Shown here: piece by piece, positions 45,148-55,619 of the stretch
How positions within the stretch are numbered: the stretch's first letter is position 1
Layout of the letters: every line of letters starts with the position of its first letter
Origin: Gigaspora rosea
Lineage: Eukaryota > Glomeromycota > Glomeromycetes > Diversisporales > Gigasporaceae
Direction: 5' to 3'
DNA: 64,000 nt
Assembly (NCBI GenBank): GCA_003550325.1
Contig: QKWP01000268.1
Location: 236,011-300,010, forward strand
Program-made: the position numbers and the translations under genes
The notes under the pieces: model-generated
What the model saw: only the letters and a program-made list of their open reading frames with translations
The model's database searches: none
What the model was told of the DNA's origin: nothing

Positions 45148-45470
45148 AAATTTCAATACAAATATATAACAGCTAAAATTTATGTTTCTATTTCTTTAAA
45201 AAAATCCCAATTAAAAAAAAACACATAATATGAAAAAATTGAAAGTCCAACATTTGAAAAAAAAATGGATCCAAAAACATCTTTTAATAAATTGTCGTCG
45301 AAATCCACCAACACTAATATAAGTAACCACGTATAAAAATTTATCAAAGCTATCTTTTTGAATTTTGGCAAAGGGACATATGAAAATTAAAATACATAAT
45401 GCATAGTACTATAATGTATAAAGACGTCCTGTATACATATTTAGGAAGAAAATTACAATTGGAACAGTAA

Positions 45471-46556
45471 TTAATACCACAAGTTGGCGATTTGAAGTTC
45501 CAATAGTCCCATTTCTGCTATATAATTATTACATTTTCTTGAAGATTCATCTATTTGAATTTGTATTCGAGCAGCTTCAACACTCGAGGAACTGTTATAA
45601 TGTGAACCATTAAAGAAATATGAATATTTATCACCACCATAACTAAGACTGTCGATATTGGCCGCACCCATATAGATTAGTTGTGTATGCATCAAATTTT
45701 GTTTTCTTTGTAATTCTTGAGAGAAAATGGCATGTAACCGAGTCTTACTATCTTGTAGCTCACGAATATGTCCTAATTTTGGTTCAACATACCCTCTAAA
45801 TATATTTATATCATTTCTACTTACAGCAATGAGCCATTGCTGTTTTACATTGGATGAAAAGTCACAGTTGCCACTTTGAATTCCAATATTTTGCATGTAT
45901 ACACTTAAAGGTGTGTTTCTGATAAATTGATTATAACATTCTTCACAAAATGTAAATTCACCTGGTTCCGTAAAATTAGGTGAATATAATGTTATACCTT
46001 CAACATAATTTGAACCCGGACAAGGCTTATTTATTCCTAATTTTTGTTCAACATACCCCCTAAATATATTTATATCATTTTTACTTACAGCAATAAGCCA
46101 TTGCTGTTTTACATCGGATGAAAAGTCACAGTTGCCATTATGAATTCCATCATTTCGCATGTATACGTTTAAAGGTGTGTTTCTGACAAATTGATTATAA
46201 CATTCTTCACAAAATGTAAATTCACCCGGTTGCGTAAAATTAGGTGAATATAATGTTATACCTTCAACATAATTTGAACCTGGACAAGGCTTATTTCTTC
46301 CTAATTTTTGTTCAACATACCCCCTAAATATATTTATATCATTTTTACTTACAGCAATAAGCCATTGCTGTTTTACATCGGATGAAAAGTCACAGTTGCC
46401 ATTATGAATTCCATCATTTCGCATGTATACGTTTAAAGGTGTGTTTCTGACAAATTGATTATAACATTCTTCACAAAATGTAAATTCACCCGGTTGCGTA
46501 AAATTAGGTGAATACCATGTTATACCATCAACACAATTTGAACCCGGGCAAGGCAT
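45471..46556 (-). CDS. Triple-repeat Cys-motif protein, copy B (361 aa)
   Basis: Intact paralogue of 26070-27161 with the same layout: three ~88-residue repeats and a ~97-residue charged tail. Every repeat keeps the four cysteines (CPGS, CEEC, NCDF). Repeat 1 has VYMRNDGIHNGNCDF where copy A has a hydrophobic substitute, so copy B better reflects the ancestral repeat. Repeats 1 and 2 are almost identical in DNA over most of their length, suggesting recent duplication or conversion. An acag acceptor-like site precedes the ATG, as in copy A. The tail differs by several substitutions and small indels that keep the frame. Function unknown; a structural zinc-binding role is inference. Confidence 0.78.
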   Translation of the reverse strand: MPCPGSNCVDGITWYSPNFTQPGEFTFCEECYNQFVRNTPLNVYMRNDGIHNGNCDFSSDVKQQWLIAVSKNDINIFRGYVEQKLGRNKPCPGSNYVEGITLYSPNFTQPGEFTFCEECYNQFVRNTPLNVYMRNDGIHNGNCDFSSDVKQQWLIAVSKNDINIFRGYVEQKLGINKPCPGSNYVEGITLYSPNFTEPGEFTFCEECYNQFIRNTPLSVYMQNIGIQSGNCDFSSNVKQQWLIAVSRNDINIFRGYVEPKLGHIRELQDSKTRLHAIFSQELQRKQNLMHTQLIYMGAANIDSLSYGGDKYSYFFNGSHYNSSSSVEAARIQIQIDESSRKCNNYIAEMGLLELQIANLWY

Positions 46557-46868
46557 ATTTCTGTTTTAAAAAAAAAAATGACAGTTGAAACTAATTATTA
46601 CGTACGTAACAAAATTTTTATGATATTTATACATTTAGAATTAAATTTGCTACTTTAATTAAGATTTTACTTTTAAGCATAAATAAGTAAAACAAAGCAA
46701 TAACATAAATAACGGTAATTCATTAATCCACTATCTAGTTTGCTACACTAAACTTTCCGTTTAGTTTATAAATAAAATTCTTTTTTAGAACTAATTGACT
46801 AATTGTGTGTAATACACATTACGTGATGGTAATACAAAATTATTAAGTTCTTTGTTTTTGTTAATGGA

Positions 46869-47347
46869 TAGGTTTTCGGCGTACTACTGGTAGTACATTG
46901 TACTCAATTGTGACACTTTTTAAGGCAATTGAATAAGCTAACTATACTTGCAAATATACTTTAATTATTCACTATTGTATACCAAGTTTTTTTTCTTATT
47001 ATATAATTTTTAAAATTTGACAAAATTTTTTTCTAAAAAATTCAATGTTTTTTAAAAAATTTTTTGCGAAAAAAAAAATAGTTTTAAATTTACTAGTAAT
47101 TTTATAATAAAAAAAAACATTCGGAAAATGTACTACATGTAGTACACTAAAAATCGCAGAAGAATACATCTTCTAAAAATTATTTTTCTCAATAAATTTA
47201 TTATTAATTTTAAACTAATTGAATTAAATTAATTTAAAATACTAAAAAAATTTTTACATATAAAAAATTTTTTGAAGTTATAATTTTTTAGATTTTTAAT
47301 ACATTTTGATATACTATACTACATGTATTACAAAAGGTGAAATCCAA
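46869..47347. mobile_element. ~480-bp insertion private to copy B
   Basis: Copy A runs from TTTGGTTAAT directly into TTAAACTTTTTATTG, whereas copy B has about 480 extra bases here. Ends are roughly GGATAGG...GAAATCC, with TACTACTGGTAGTACA near the left and CTACATGTATTAC near the right. ACTACATGTAGTAC lies at 47132-47145. Exact borders and superfamily unresolved. Confidence 0.55.
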
Positions 47348-47427
47348 TTCATTAATTTAAACTTTTTATTGATTGAAAGCTTAGAGTCATAATGATAACA
47401 ACCAAAACCAGATAACATATGCGATTG

Positions 47428-48035
47428 GGTGTCTAATGCATGTTTAATTACAAACATAGTGCGGGTATTATAGTAATCATGTATCAATTTTTTTTATAAT
47501 TAGCGATAGTAAAAGCATATAAAATTTAAATTGCAATAACTCTTGAACAAGCAAACCTACACAAATAAAATCATATTTGTCGGGATCATTAAAGTAATAA
47601 CGCCTTTTTTGGTTTATTTTTATTGTTTGGAGCATACGGAGGACTCAATTTCCATGCAAAATGGCCGTTTTGGATTATTTTTAATAAATATCAAAAACGT
47701 AACTTAGGCTTTTGTCGATCAGCATTGTAATATAATACTATACAATATGATAGACAAAAAAAAATCTAAGAAACGTTTTATTTTGATTAAAAATGCATCA
47801 AATACGAGCATGCATTGAAATTGAGTCCTCCGTTGTGTTTCAAACAATGAAACTAAATTAAAAAGGGCGTTATTACTTTAAATGGCAGTTAAAAGAACCC
47901 GACAAATAATTTCGTTTGCTTATTCAAGAGTTATTGCAATCTAAATTTTATGTTTTTACTATCTAATTATAAAAAAATTAATTGATCATCACTATATCAC
48001 CTGCAATATGTTTGTAATTAGACTTACTCCAATAC
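47428..48035. mobile_element. Foldback element (copy B counterpart of 27507-28086)
   Basis: Same arms (GGGTGTCTAATGCATG... and ...TGTTTGTAATTAGAC), more decayed. Presence in both segmental copies dates it before their split. Confidence 0.65.
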
Positions 48036-48721
48036 GAGATGTTGTGTAAAAAAAGTTAATGTACCAAATATAGCCAAAAGATAAGAACAACCACTCATTT
48101 TAACGAGTAATACAAACTCCTAAAACGGAAATGGCCAATCAGAGAGCAGCATAGCGGGCTTTAAATCCGATTGGATGGTCGACCGAAATGTTGCACGATA
48201 TGTTCTTCATATTAGCGTAACGTTTCGTAGGCACAAAACTGAAATGGTAATCACGAGTACGAATTGATAAGAGTTAAGATCAAAAAAAATTTTAAAAGTA
48301 CCGGTATATATCTTGTTTATAAATTGTCGAAGTAATTTGGTAATCCGCGAAGTAATTCGGAAGTTAGATAAGAGGTATGTTTGACCGTTTAAGTTGCCTA
48401 TGGGTATAATGAATCAAATAAACTCGTCAATTTAAGCTGTCTTTTATTTGTGAAAACTTATTCTTCGTAATCCCAACTAACAAAGAAGCATGGCTCCGTA
48501 TAATCTAGATTAATAATATGAAGTCGAGAGACATAAGGCTTATAGATTTCTTGTGAAGAATTAAAGTGAAGTAGTGGTGCTGTAACTGTATAACGATTAT
48601 TAAACAAAATTAAAGATCAGTTTGATATTAGAACGAGCATTAAAAGCTGTTCGTGTCTGATTATTTTATGATTATTTACTAGTGTTTTAGAATAGGTTTA
48701 GCCTTGATTGTATATTTTGCT

Positions 48722-48753
48722 GCTTTATTTTATTTTATTTATTTATTTATTTG

Positions 48754-48792
<39 letters not shown>

Positions 48793-48832
48793 TTAATTTA
48801 TTTATTTTATTTATTTATTTATTTATTTATTT
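48722..48832. repeat. TTTA/TATT microsatellite
   Basis: Near-continuous TATT repeats, interrupted a few times. The equivalent tract in copy A (28800-28840) is much shorter, so it expanded after duplication. Confidence 0.85.
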
Positions 48833-49110
48833 TTTGATTTGTTCAGTAGCGCGTTAAGATTCTTTAATAAAACTTGGTTTTGCCAGAATTTTGTCTGCGA
48901 CAAGATTATAGTTTTAGGTAATAACAGATAAAGACTTCTGCCATTATTAATTTAGTCACAGATATAATTATTTTTATTCTTATTGGTTGTTTTTTTATTC
49001 GTGATTTAAAATTAAAATTTAAATGTTCGATTAACCAATAAAATTTTTACAATATCAGGGGATGATCTACAATAATTGGCCAATCACAATGAAAGCCTAC
49101 TATGCTTCAG

Positions 49111-49443
49111 AGATAGGGAGTGTGGCACGGTAGTCATAGGAAAAGAAAATAGATATAGGGCATGCCACTTATATATAATAAATATATGCGCACATCTATT
49201 TTTAGGAAGTGGATAGTCAACAAACATAAAATATGTGTAAGGTTGTCGGGAAATTTCGAGATTTGTGAGCTATCGGGAGTTTTGGATGAGTTGATATAAT
49301 GGTGTGCCATTGGCATGCCAGGGTGGCATCCTGGCATGTCTTTACGCGCTTAGTTTACAAAATTGAATTTCCTTTTTTGTTTTGTGTTACTCGCGAAAAG
49401 CAAAATCACATTTAATGTGCGTACGTACGATCTGCATCGTAAT
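49111..49443. other. Non-coding stretch with CATGCCAGG hairpin
   Basis: A short inverted repeat (CATGCCAGG...CCTGGCATG, 49315-49340). No gene recognised. Confidence 0.4.
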
Positions 49444-49840
49444 TACAGAACTATGGTGCGGAAAAAAGCCCGGTTTATTTTTGAATTTTTGAAGGCTATA
49501 AAAACAATATTATATAGTTGGTGCTTAAGCCGAAATTAGTATATATAATTATATGATAAACTCACCATTAACAAATGGGCTCCATTTTGTATCTCTCGTG
49601 TGTCTGCTGCCAGCAGCAATCTTTAATGCCAGGTGGATCGAGCCTAGGCCCGGCCCAGCCCGATTCATCTGGCTTTGAAGACTTGCACTGGCAGCAGGCA
49701 CATGAGAGATACAAATGGAGCACATTTGCTAGAAATGAACTTTATCATACTAATTTCGGCTTAAGCACCAATTGTGTAAATATTGTTTTTATAGCCTTCA
49801 AAAATTCAAAAATAAACCGGACTTTCTTTTTCGCACCCTA
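49444..49840. mobile_element. 397-bp hAT-type foldback with GC-rich loop
   Basis: Target ATCGTAAT at 49436-49443 and 49841-49848. Long arms: TGGTGCGG-AAAAAAG, TTTATTTTTGAATTTTTGAA, GGTGCTTAAGCCGAAATTAG, TTTGTATCTCTC and CTGCTGCCAG, each with its complement on the right. The loop (49615-49685) is GC-rich (GAGCCTAGGCCCGGCCCAGC), unlike the rest of the window. The 88-codon frame across it follows from the palindrome. Confidence 0.8.
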
Positions 49841-49848
49841 ATCGTAAT

Positions 49849-50525
49849 CGACTATTCCAGTAGCATCTTGAGGAGTGAATGTCAACGTTACATAAAGGGT
49901 CATATATAAAGGAATCTTTAACTTTAGCCAGTCAAAATGTTAATAACTCTAATTCCGGAACCACAAAGTCTTGGCATTCCATGTTTAGCAATTTGCATTC
50001 CGAACCTTAAAGTCCTCTACCATCTTTTTGACCTGGATAAATTTTTTACCATGTTTTTTTTTTTATGATGCTTGATAATTTGTTAAAAAGCTGAATAATG
50101 TAAAATAAAAAAAATACTTTTCTATTGTTATATTTAATTCATTCTTTTCGACATTTGTGACTTCCACATCACCAAAATTTGAATAGGACTTATCAAGCTT
50201 ATCTTTGATTGTCATATTAGCAATATGGCATGTCAATTATTTAAGACATTGTTCATGCTGGTTTTTTTTTTTTTTTTTTTATTAATTAATATATTCAAAT
50301 TAATGACGTTTCAAAATAAAATCCATAATTCAAATTTCATAACGAGACTTTAGAATCGTAGCTGTGGCACTTTCTTTTGTCTATTGCACTTTCTTGTGTA
50401 ATTTTATTATTGGTTTTCTTCTTGCTCAATAGTTTTTTGTTACCAATTCAATTTAAAATTTTCGCAATATGTATAGTTTAACATTATAGACTATTTTACT
50501 TAAATAATAAGAATCAATATGTTAT
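49849..50525. other. AT-rich stretch, nothing recognised
   Basis: No supported frame or repeat. Confidence 0.45.
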
Positions 50526-50533
50526 GGTGCAAG

Positions 50534-51008
50534 TAGGGTTGGTAAAGTCCAAAACTAGTTCCTAATTTTGTGACCTAAGTCCATAGGTTTTTAAAAAAGT
50601 CCTAATACAAAAAAATTTATATTATATAAAACTATTACTTTTTATAAATTGCAATTTAAAATAAATAATTCAAATAAATTAATATTAATCAAGTACTCCT
50701 CTAAGCTTATTTCGTAAATAAGTTGAGACAAGTTCAGTCACTGTTCAGTCTCTAGACAGTTAAGCATATATATGTATAGTACATATATATATAAATTATT
50801 TGTCTTTAATTCATATGCTATATATAAGATATATAGTGGACTTAAGATCTAGGACTTGGTCCTTAAACTAGGACTAGGTCTTTGGACTGGACCTAAGCTA
50901 ACTTAAGTCTTAGAACCAGTTCTATAGGGACTTGGTCTATGAGTCCATGCAGTAAGACTTACAGGTTATAGGACCAAGACCGGACTAGGACGGACTTTAC
51001 CATCCCTA
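50534..51008. mobile_element. 475-bp hAT-type MITE, TAGGGTTGG family
   Basis: Ends TAGGGTTGGTAAAGTCC and GGACTTTACCATCCCTA-like (GGACGGACTTTACCATCCCT plus A), flanked by identical GGTGCAAG (50526-50533, 51009-51016). Subterminal arrays of short GGACCTAGTCC-like motifs (TAGGACT, AGTCCT) occur in both orientations near the right end. Confidence 0.85.
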
Positions 51009-51063
51009 GGTGCAAGAAATATAAAACCGATATCACGTGACCTTTATCTTTATAAAATAAAAA

Positions 51064-52420
51064 GGGGATCATTTTTTATACCCCCAAAATTTATTATTCA
51101 TACCCTCTACAAATTTTTTTTTAACTTTGAGCAAAGATATCCTAGTAACTACCAGGCCAAATCCAACAAAAATTTTTTTTAAATTCTATAGGTTTGTAAA
51201 ATTCAAACAAAAAAAGGTTCATCGAATTTGGCCCAGTAGTTACTGAGTATCTTTGCTCAAAGTTTGAAAAAATCAAAACACCTATCAAAACAAACTATGA
51301 AAAATTTGGCTTGATAGTTGCTAAGATATTTTCTCTCAAAGTTTAGAAAAAATTTTGGCACAGCTTTTGTTTTTATCTAGCATGGTCTTGTTAATTCAAA
51401 TATCTAGAAATTAGACTAAAATTTTCTTTTTCTTTGCAAAAATACTCTCTTTCATAAATTTTACTATATATGTTTTGTATTTTTTTTAAACTTTGAGTGA
51501 AGATATCTTAGCAACTACTGGGTCAAATTTAATAAATTTTTTTTGTTTTAATTCTATGAATTTCAAATAAAAAAATTTATTAAATTTGACTTAATAGTTA
51601 CTAAGTTAACTTCACTCAAATTTTAAAAAAATTCAAACCATATATCAAAACTAAAGCTGTACCAAATTTTTTACTAAACTTTGAGTGAAAATATCATAGT
51701 AACTATCAAGCCAAAATCAATTAACTTTTTTTTATTTGAATTCTATAAATTTATTCACTCAAAGTTTAGAAAAAATTTTGGTGCAGCTTTATTTTTGATA
51801 TACGTTTTGTATTTTTTTAAAATTTGAGTGAAGATAACTTAGTAACTATTAAGTCAAATTTAATAATTTTTTTATTTTAATCCTATAATTTATAGAATTA
51901 AAATAAAAAAAGAAGTTCATTAAATTTGGCCCAGTAGTTGCTAAGATATCTTCACTCAAAGTTTAAAGAATACACAAAACATACTGTACATCAAAACAAA
52001 AGCTGTGCCAAAATTTTTCTAAACTTTGAGTGAAAATATCTTAGCAACCATCAAGCCAAATTCAATGAACTCTTTTTATTTAAATTCTATGAATCTATAG
52101 AATTCAAATAAAAAAAGTTTATTAATTTTTAAGTATGATGGTTGCTAAGATTTTTTTACTCAAATTTTAGAAAAAATTTTGGCATAGCTTTTGTTTTGAT
52201 ATATGTTTTGTCATTTTTTAAAAAATTTGAGCGAAAATAACCTAATAACTATTAAGTCAAATTTAATAATTTTTTTTATTTGAATTCTATAGATTCATAG
52301 AATTAAAACAAAAAAAAGTTTATTAAATTTGGCCCAGTAGTTGCTAAGATATCTTTGCTCAAAGCTTTTAAATCTGCAGGGGTATGAATAATAAATTTGG
52401 GAGTATAAAAAATGATCCCC
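51064..52420. mobile_element. 1,357-bp element of alternating inverted blocks
   Basis: Ends GGGGATCATTTTTTATACCC and its near-complement (GGGAGTATAAAAAATGATCC then CC), flanked by AATAAAAA (51056-51063, 52421-52428). Between them a motif AACTTTGAGTGAAGATATCT-TAGTAACTA..GTCAAATTTAATAA alternates with its reverse complement about a dozen times, separated by ATTCTATGAAT-like spacers. No transposase. Confidence 0.75.
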
Positions 52421-52442
52421 AATAAAAATTATAATAATTACT

Positions 52443-52581
52443 GAAAATTGATATTTTCACACTATTTTTTAATAATGCCACACCCTGTCAATATAGATTA
52501 ATATAGATCGGTTAGAGTTTAGGGTTAGAGCTATTAACAGATGTGTGGCATTATCAAAAAAGGTTGTGAAATATCAATTTC
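52443..52581. mobile_element. 139-bp TIR MITE with TTTAGGGTTAG core
   Basis: Arms GAAAATTGATATTTTCACA and TGTGAAATATCAATTTC plus AATGCCACAC / GTGTGGCATT. TAATTACT and TAATTATT at the borders are a possible 8-bp target. The core has GAGTTTAGGGTTAGAG. Confidence 0.7.
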
Positions 52582-52621
52582 CTAATTATTTTAATATTAT
52601 AACAAAAAACTAATTTCTGTT

Positions 52622-53062
52622 CATATGCTCCAATTTTTGGAATTTATAAAAAAAAAGCTTATTTTATAAAAACTTTAAAGCTAAATAATTTTTGATCTAC
52701 TAGTCCATTTTAAATGATTTTACTACCAAAATGTTCGTCTCTTTAAGACGATTCCAACGAGCCCAAAATCATAAAAATCCAATCACAGAGTCATGAGAAA
52801 ATGTGCTGTCAAATAGATGACACACCTGAAATTGGTTTGATTTATGTCAAACCAATTTCAGGTCATCACCTATTTGGCAGTGCATTTTCTCATGATCCTG
52901 TAATTGGATTTTTATGATTTTGGGCTTGTTGGAATCAACTCAAAGAGACGAACATTTTGGTAGTAAAATCATTTAAAATGGACTAGTAGATCAAAAATTA
53001 TTTAGCTTTAAAGTTTTAAAAAAATAAGCTTTTTTTATAAATTCCAAAAATCGGAGCATATG
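52622..53062. repeat. 441-bp near-perfect palindrome
   Basis: CATATGCTCC at 52622 pairs with CGGAGCATATG ending at 53062. Pairing continues almost without break through AATTATTTTTGATCTACTAG, CCATTTTAAATGATTTTACT, CCAAAATGTTCGTCTC and GAAATTGGTTTGA to a loop of about 6 bases near 52842. Arms are about 215 bp. It could form a very stable cruciform or RNA hairpin. Confidence 0.85.
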
Positions 53063-53523
53063 TTTTAATATAGGCTGTAAATCCTTCCGATGAAATGCAC
53101 TTCCTATAAACCTTAACGAAGGTAGAGGGTAGGCAAAGAGGTAAAACCTTGCTATAGCAGGTCACACATAGGTGTCCAATGCGATAACCGGGTGGGTCAT
53201 ACTTTAGATCTTAGCTTCAAATAGAAGTAGGCATAATTTGTATATTACACAAAATATCATAAATAAAGTTATGGCATGACTGCCGAAAGGAAAAAAAAAT
53301 ATTTTAGCTAATATTGTATTATACAAAAAGATTTTTTTTTCTTTAGTTTATTAAAATTATTGGCCAAGATATTTGTTATACTTGGCCATTAATATAAATT
53401 ATTTAAAAATTTTTCTTTTTTATTAAACTAAAATTTGATTGGTTAATGTAATGCAAAATTTTTTATAAGCTTTGCTTAATGGTCATGTGATATTTATTCT
53501 AGGCTTCTTGCTCATAGTAAAAA
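53063..53523. other. Non-coding stretch, nothing recognised
   Basis: Slightly GC-richer from 53090 to 53220, without a recognisable RNA or protein signature. Confidence 0.4.
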
Positions 53524-53764
53524 GGTTTCACCGAATATCACTTCACCGACGCCTTATTTCATCTACATTCATTTCACCGACAATTTTTTTTTAAAACTGC
53601 ACTAACTTTAACTTGAATTCTAGCCTGACTCTAACGACAATGACTAGGATTACGGTGAAACGACTGTCGGTAAAATAATTGTTGGTGAAATAAACTTGTC
53701 AGCGAAATGAGTGTAGGTGAAATGAAGTGTTGGTGAAGTGATATTCGATGAAATGGTAAGAACC
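53524..53764. mobile_element. 241-bp foldback with TTTCACCGAC arrays (copy 3)
   Basis: Starts GGTTTCACCGAATATCACTT and ends AAGTGATATTCGATGAAATG...AACC, with several TTTCACCGAC units and complements. The flanks TAGTAAAAA and GAGCAAAAA match 7 of 9. The loop is short and less telomere-like than in the sister copies. Confidence 0.7.
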
Positions 53765-54570
53765 GAGCAAAAAGGCCTGGTTTTAAATAAAAAAAAAAAA
53801 AGCATTCTAGCGTTAATTTCTCAAGAACCAGTGATCAGAATTGAGCGTTTTGACACCATTTGGTTCGCCTGGTCGAGACGAATCAAATGGTCCCAAATCA
53901 TTCTAATCTACTTACTGGTTGTAAATTTTATAATATCCATATCTGCCACAACACCCATATCTACCTTATGTTGCTTTTTTTAATACATTTATCTGAATGA
54001 TTTTTAGTAAATTGTACTAGGAGATAAATAATACTTTTCTATAATGTCATTCGGACAACTAGTATGAAATATTTTAAAGTGCATTCTGTATATTGAATTT
54101 ATTATCATGGTGATTTGATTGTTCTGATTATTTAAGTATTGTAATCTATAAAATCGACAAGCCAATCCTCATTGAGTACGACTACAAATCCCAATTTACT
54201 CTATGGTTATTCCTCAGACAACCAAATTTCTTGACAATGAATTATTTATAGCTGGGATTTTTTTTAATTATATCTTAGTTTCTTTTTACCTGCGTTGATT
54301 TAAAATATTCCAGAGCGTTTCTCAATGGATTTAATCTGATCACATTTAAATCAAAAAAATCTGGGATACAATCACTTTTTTCATAGGGTTATACTAATTG
54401 GTTAGAATTAAAGTATTCATTTGTTAGCATCATTTAATCAATTCGAAAAATAAAAATGTTAAACATCACATGAATGGTTTAAAAATTGCGGTTTGACTAT
54501 TTGCTATCATTTAATTGTTATATTTTATACACTATACATGCATGTACGCGTAATACTTATAAGATCTTGG
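53765..54570. other. AT-rich stretch, one short unsupported frame
   Basis: A frame from 53738 extends out of the foldback to about 53980. I see no domain in it and do not call a gene. Confidence 0.4.
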
Positions 54571-54707
54571 TCATGCAACGATTAATATCATGAAATTTGT
54601 TTTGTCGGAGCAAATGATTGGCTGACACGTGCCGCTACGCGGCACGTTTCAACCAATCATTTGTTCCGACAGAACAAATTTTGTGATATTTATCATCGCA
54701 TGATCCA
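54571..54707. repeat. ~135-bp hairpin with a perfect ACGTGCCGC stem
   Basis: Centre ACGTGCCGC-TA-CGCGGCACGT (54626-54647). Outward pairing: ATGATTGGCTG / CAACCAATCAT, AATTTGTTTTGTCGG / CCGACAGAACAAATT and AATATCA...GGTCATGC with its complement. Likely a MITE. No clear target duplication. Confidence 0.75.
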
Positions 54708-54713
54708 ATATCG

Positions 54714-54859
54714 ATGTTATCGTGCAATTATGATCATGATTTAAAAGTTGTGATTGGCTAACTGAGTTTTAATTTGGGATTGTTGTGCTTACGTAATAAC
54801 ATACAAAAAATAACAAAAAGAAATTTTTTCATGATCATAAGTGTTTGCACGATAACATA
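54714..54859. mobile_element. 146-bp TIR MITE, ATGTTATCGTGCAA family
   Basis: ATGTTATCGTGCAA at the left and TTTGCACGATAACAT at the right, with ATGATCATGA / TCATGATCAT inside. It abuts the preceding hairpin. Confidence 0.65.
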
Positions 54860-55341
54860 TATATACTGTAATTAGATATAAGGATTTGCATACACCAGGA
54901 CCCCGAGCCATTAGTATATAGGTTACAGGAAATTAAAAATTTTTTTATAAAAGCTCTAAGCAAGAGTTTTTTTTTATTAATACCAATTAGCATTTTTGTC
55001 ATATAACTTTAAAATTCATTAAAAACTAAGCAAATAAATCATCTAACTTATTATAAAATCTTTAAAATAATATAATAAATATTTAAAAATAACAAATCTA
55101 AATCTATATTTATTATATTTATGCTGATAAAACTATATTGGACTTTGGGAGATGAAATTATTTCATATCTCAAAATACTTTTTGCAAAAAGACTAAATTT
55201 CAATTTTTTATTTCATTGGCACCATACAGGAAGCCTCCATGGTTGGAAATAGCCCACCAGTAAAATATATATATAAGGACTGGAGTAACCAATGCAAATC
55301 ACAACTGAAAGCCAATGAAACAGAGACGCGCATCACAAAAG

Positions 55342-55610
55342 CCGGGTTTGATCAAAATCCCGATAGGTCATAATCCCGACAAAAAATCCAGATAATCAAA
55401 TACCCGACAATTAAAAAAGTTTTCCTTGAGCAATTTTACTATATAATCGCGTTAAATATTTGGCACTTACCCTAACTCTAACCTATACACTCACCTAACC
55501 CTAACCTAACTTAATTGAGCTAATAATTTTTTTGATGACGGGATTGTCGGGATTTTTTGTCGGGATTATGACCTGTCGGGATTCTGTTTGTCGGAATTTT
55601 GGCCTGCACC
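55342..55610. mobile_element. 269-bp foldback with TCCCGACA arrays, 9-bp target
   Basis: Target TCACAAAAG at 55333-55341 and 55611-55619. Arms repeat AATCCCGACA and its complement TGTCGGGATT several times. The loop has CTTACCCTAACTCTAACC and ACCTAACCCTAACCTAAC. Same architecture as the TCACCGACA foldbacks but a different arm motif. Confidence 0.85.
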
Positions 55611-55619
55611 TCACAAAAG

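Larger units (their letters stand above)
44404..49110. repeat. Segmental duplication, copy B
   Basis: Collinear with copy A (24795-29036). Private features: the 305-bp foldback, the ~480-bp insertion near 46869-47347 and the TTTA microsatellite at 48722-48832. Confidence 0.85.

Noticed and set aside
49575..49841. 88-codon frame with a GC-rich centre
   Set aside because: Lies wholly inside the 397-bp foldback and its target duplication, so the frame follows from the arms and loop.
53085..53220. Slightly GC-richer stretch as a possible structured RNA or SINE head
   Set aside because: No tRNA A/B box pair, no consistent clover-leaf pairing and no A-tail could be found.
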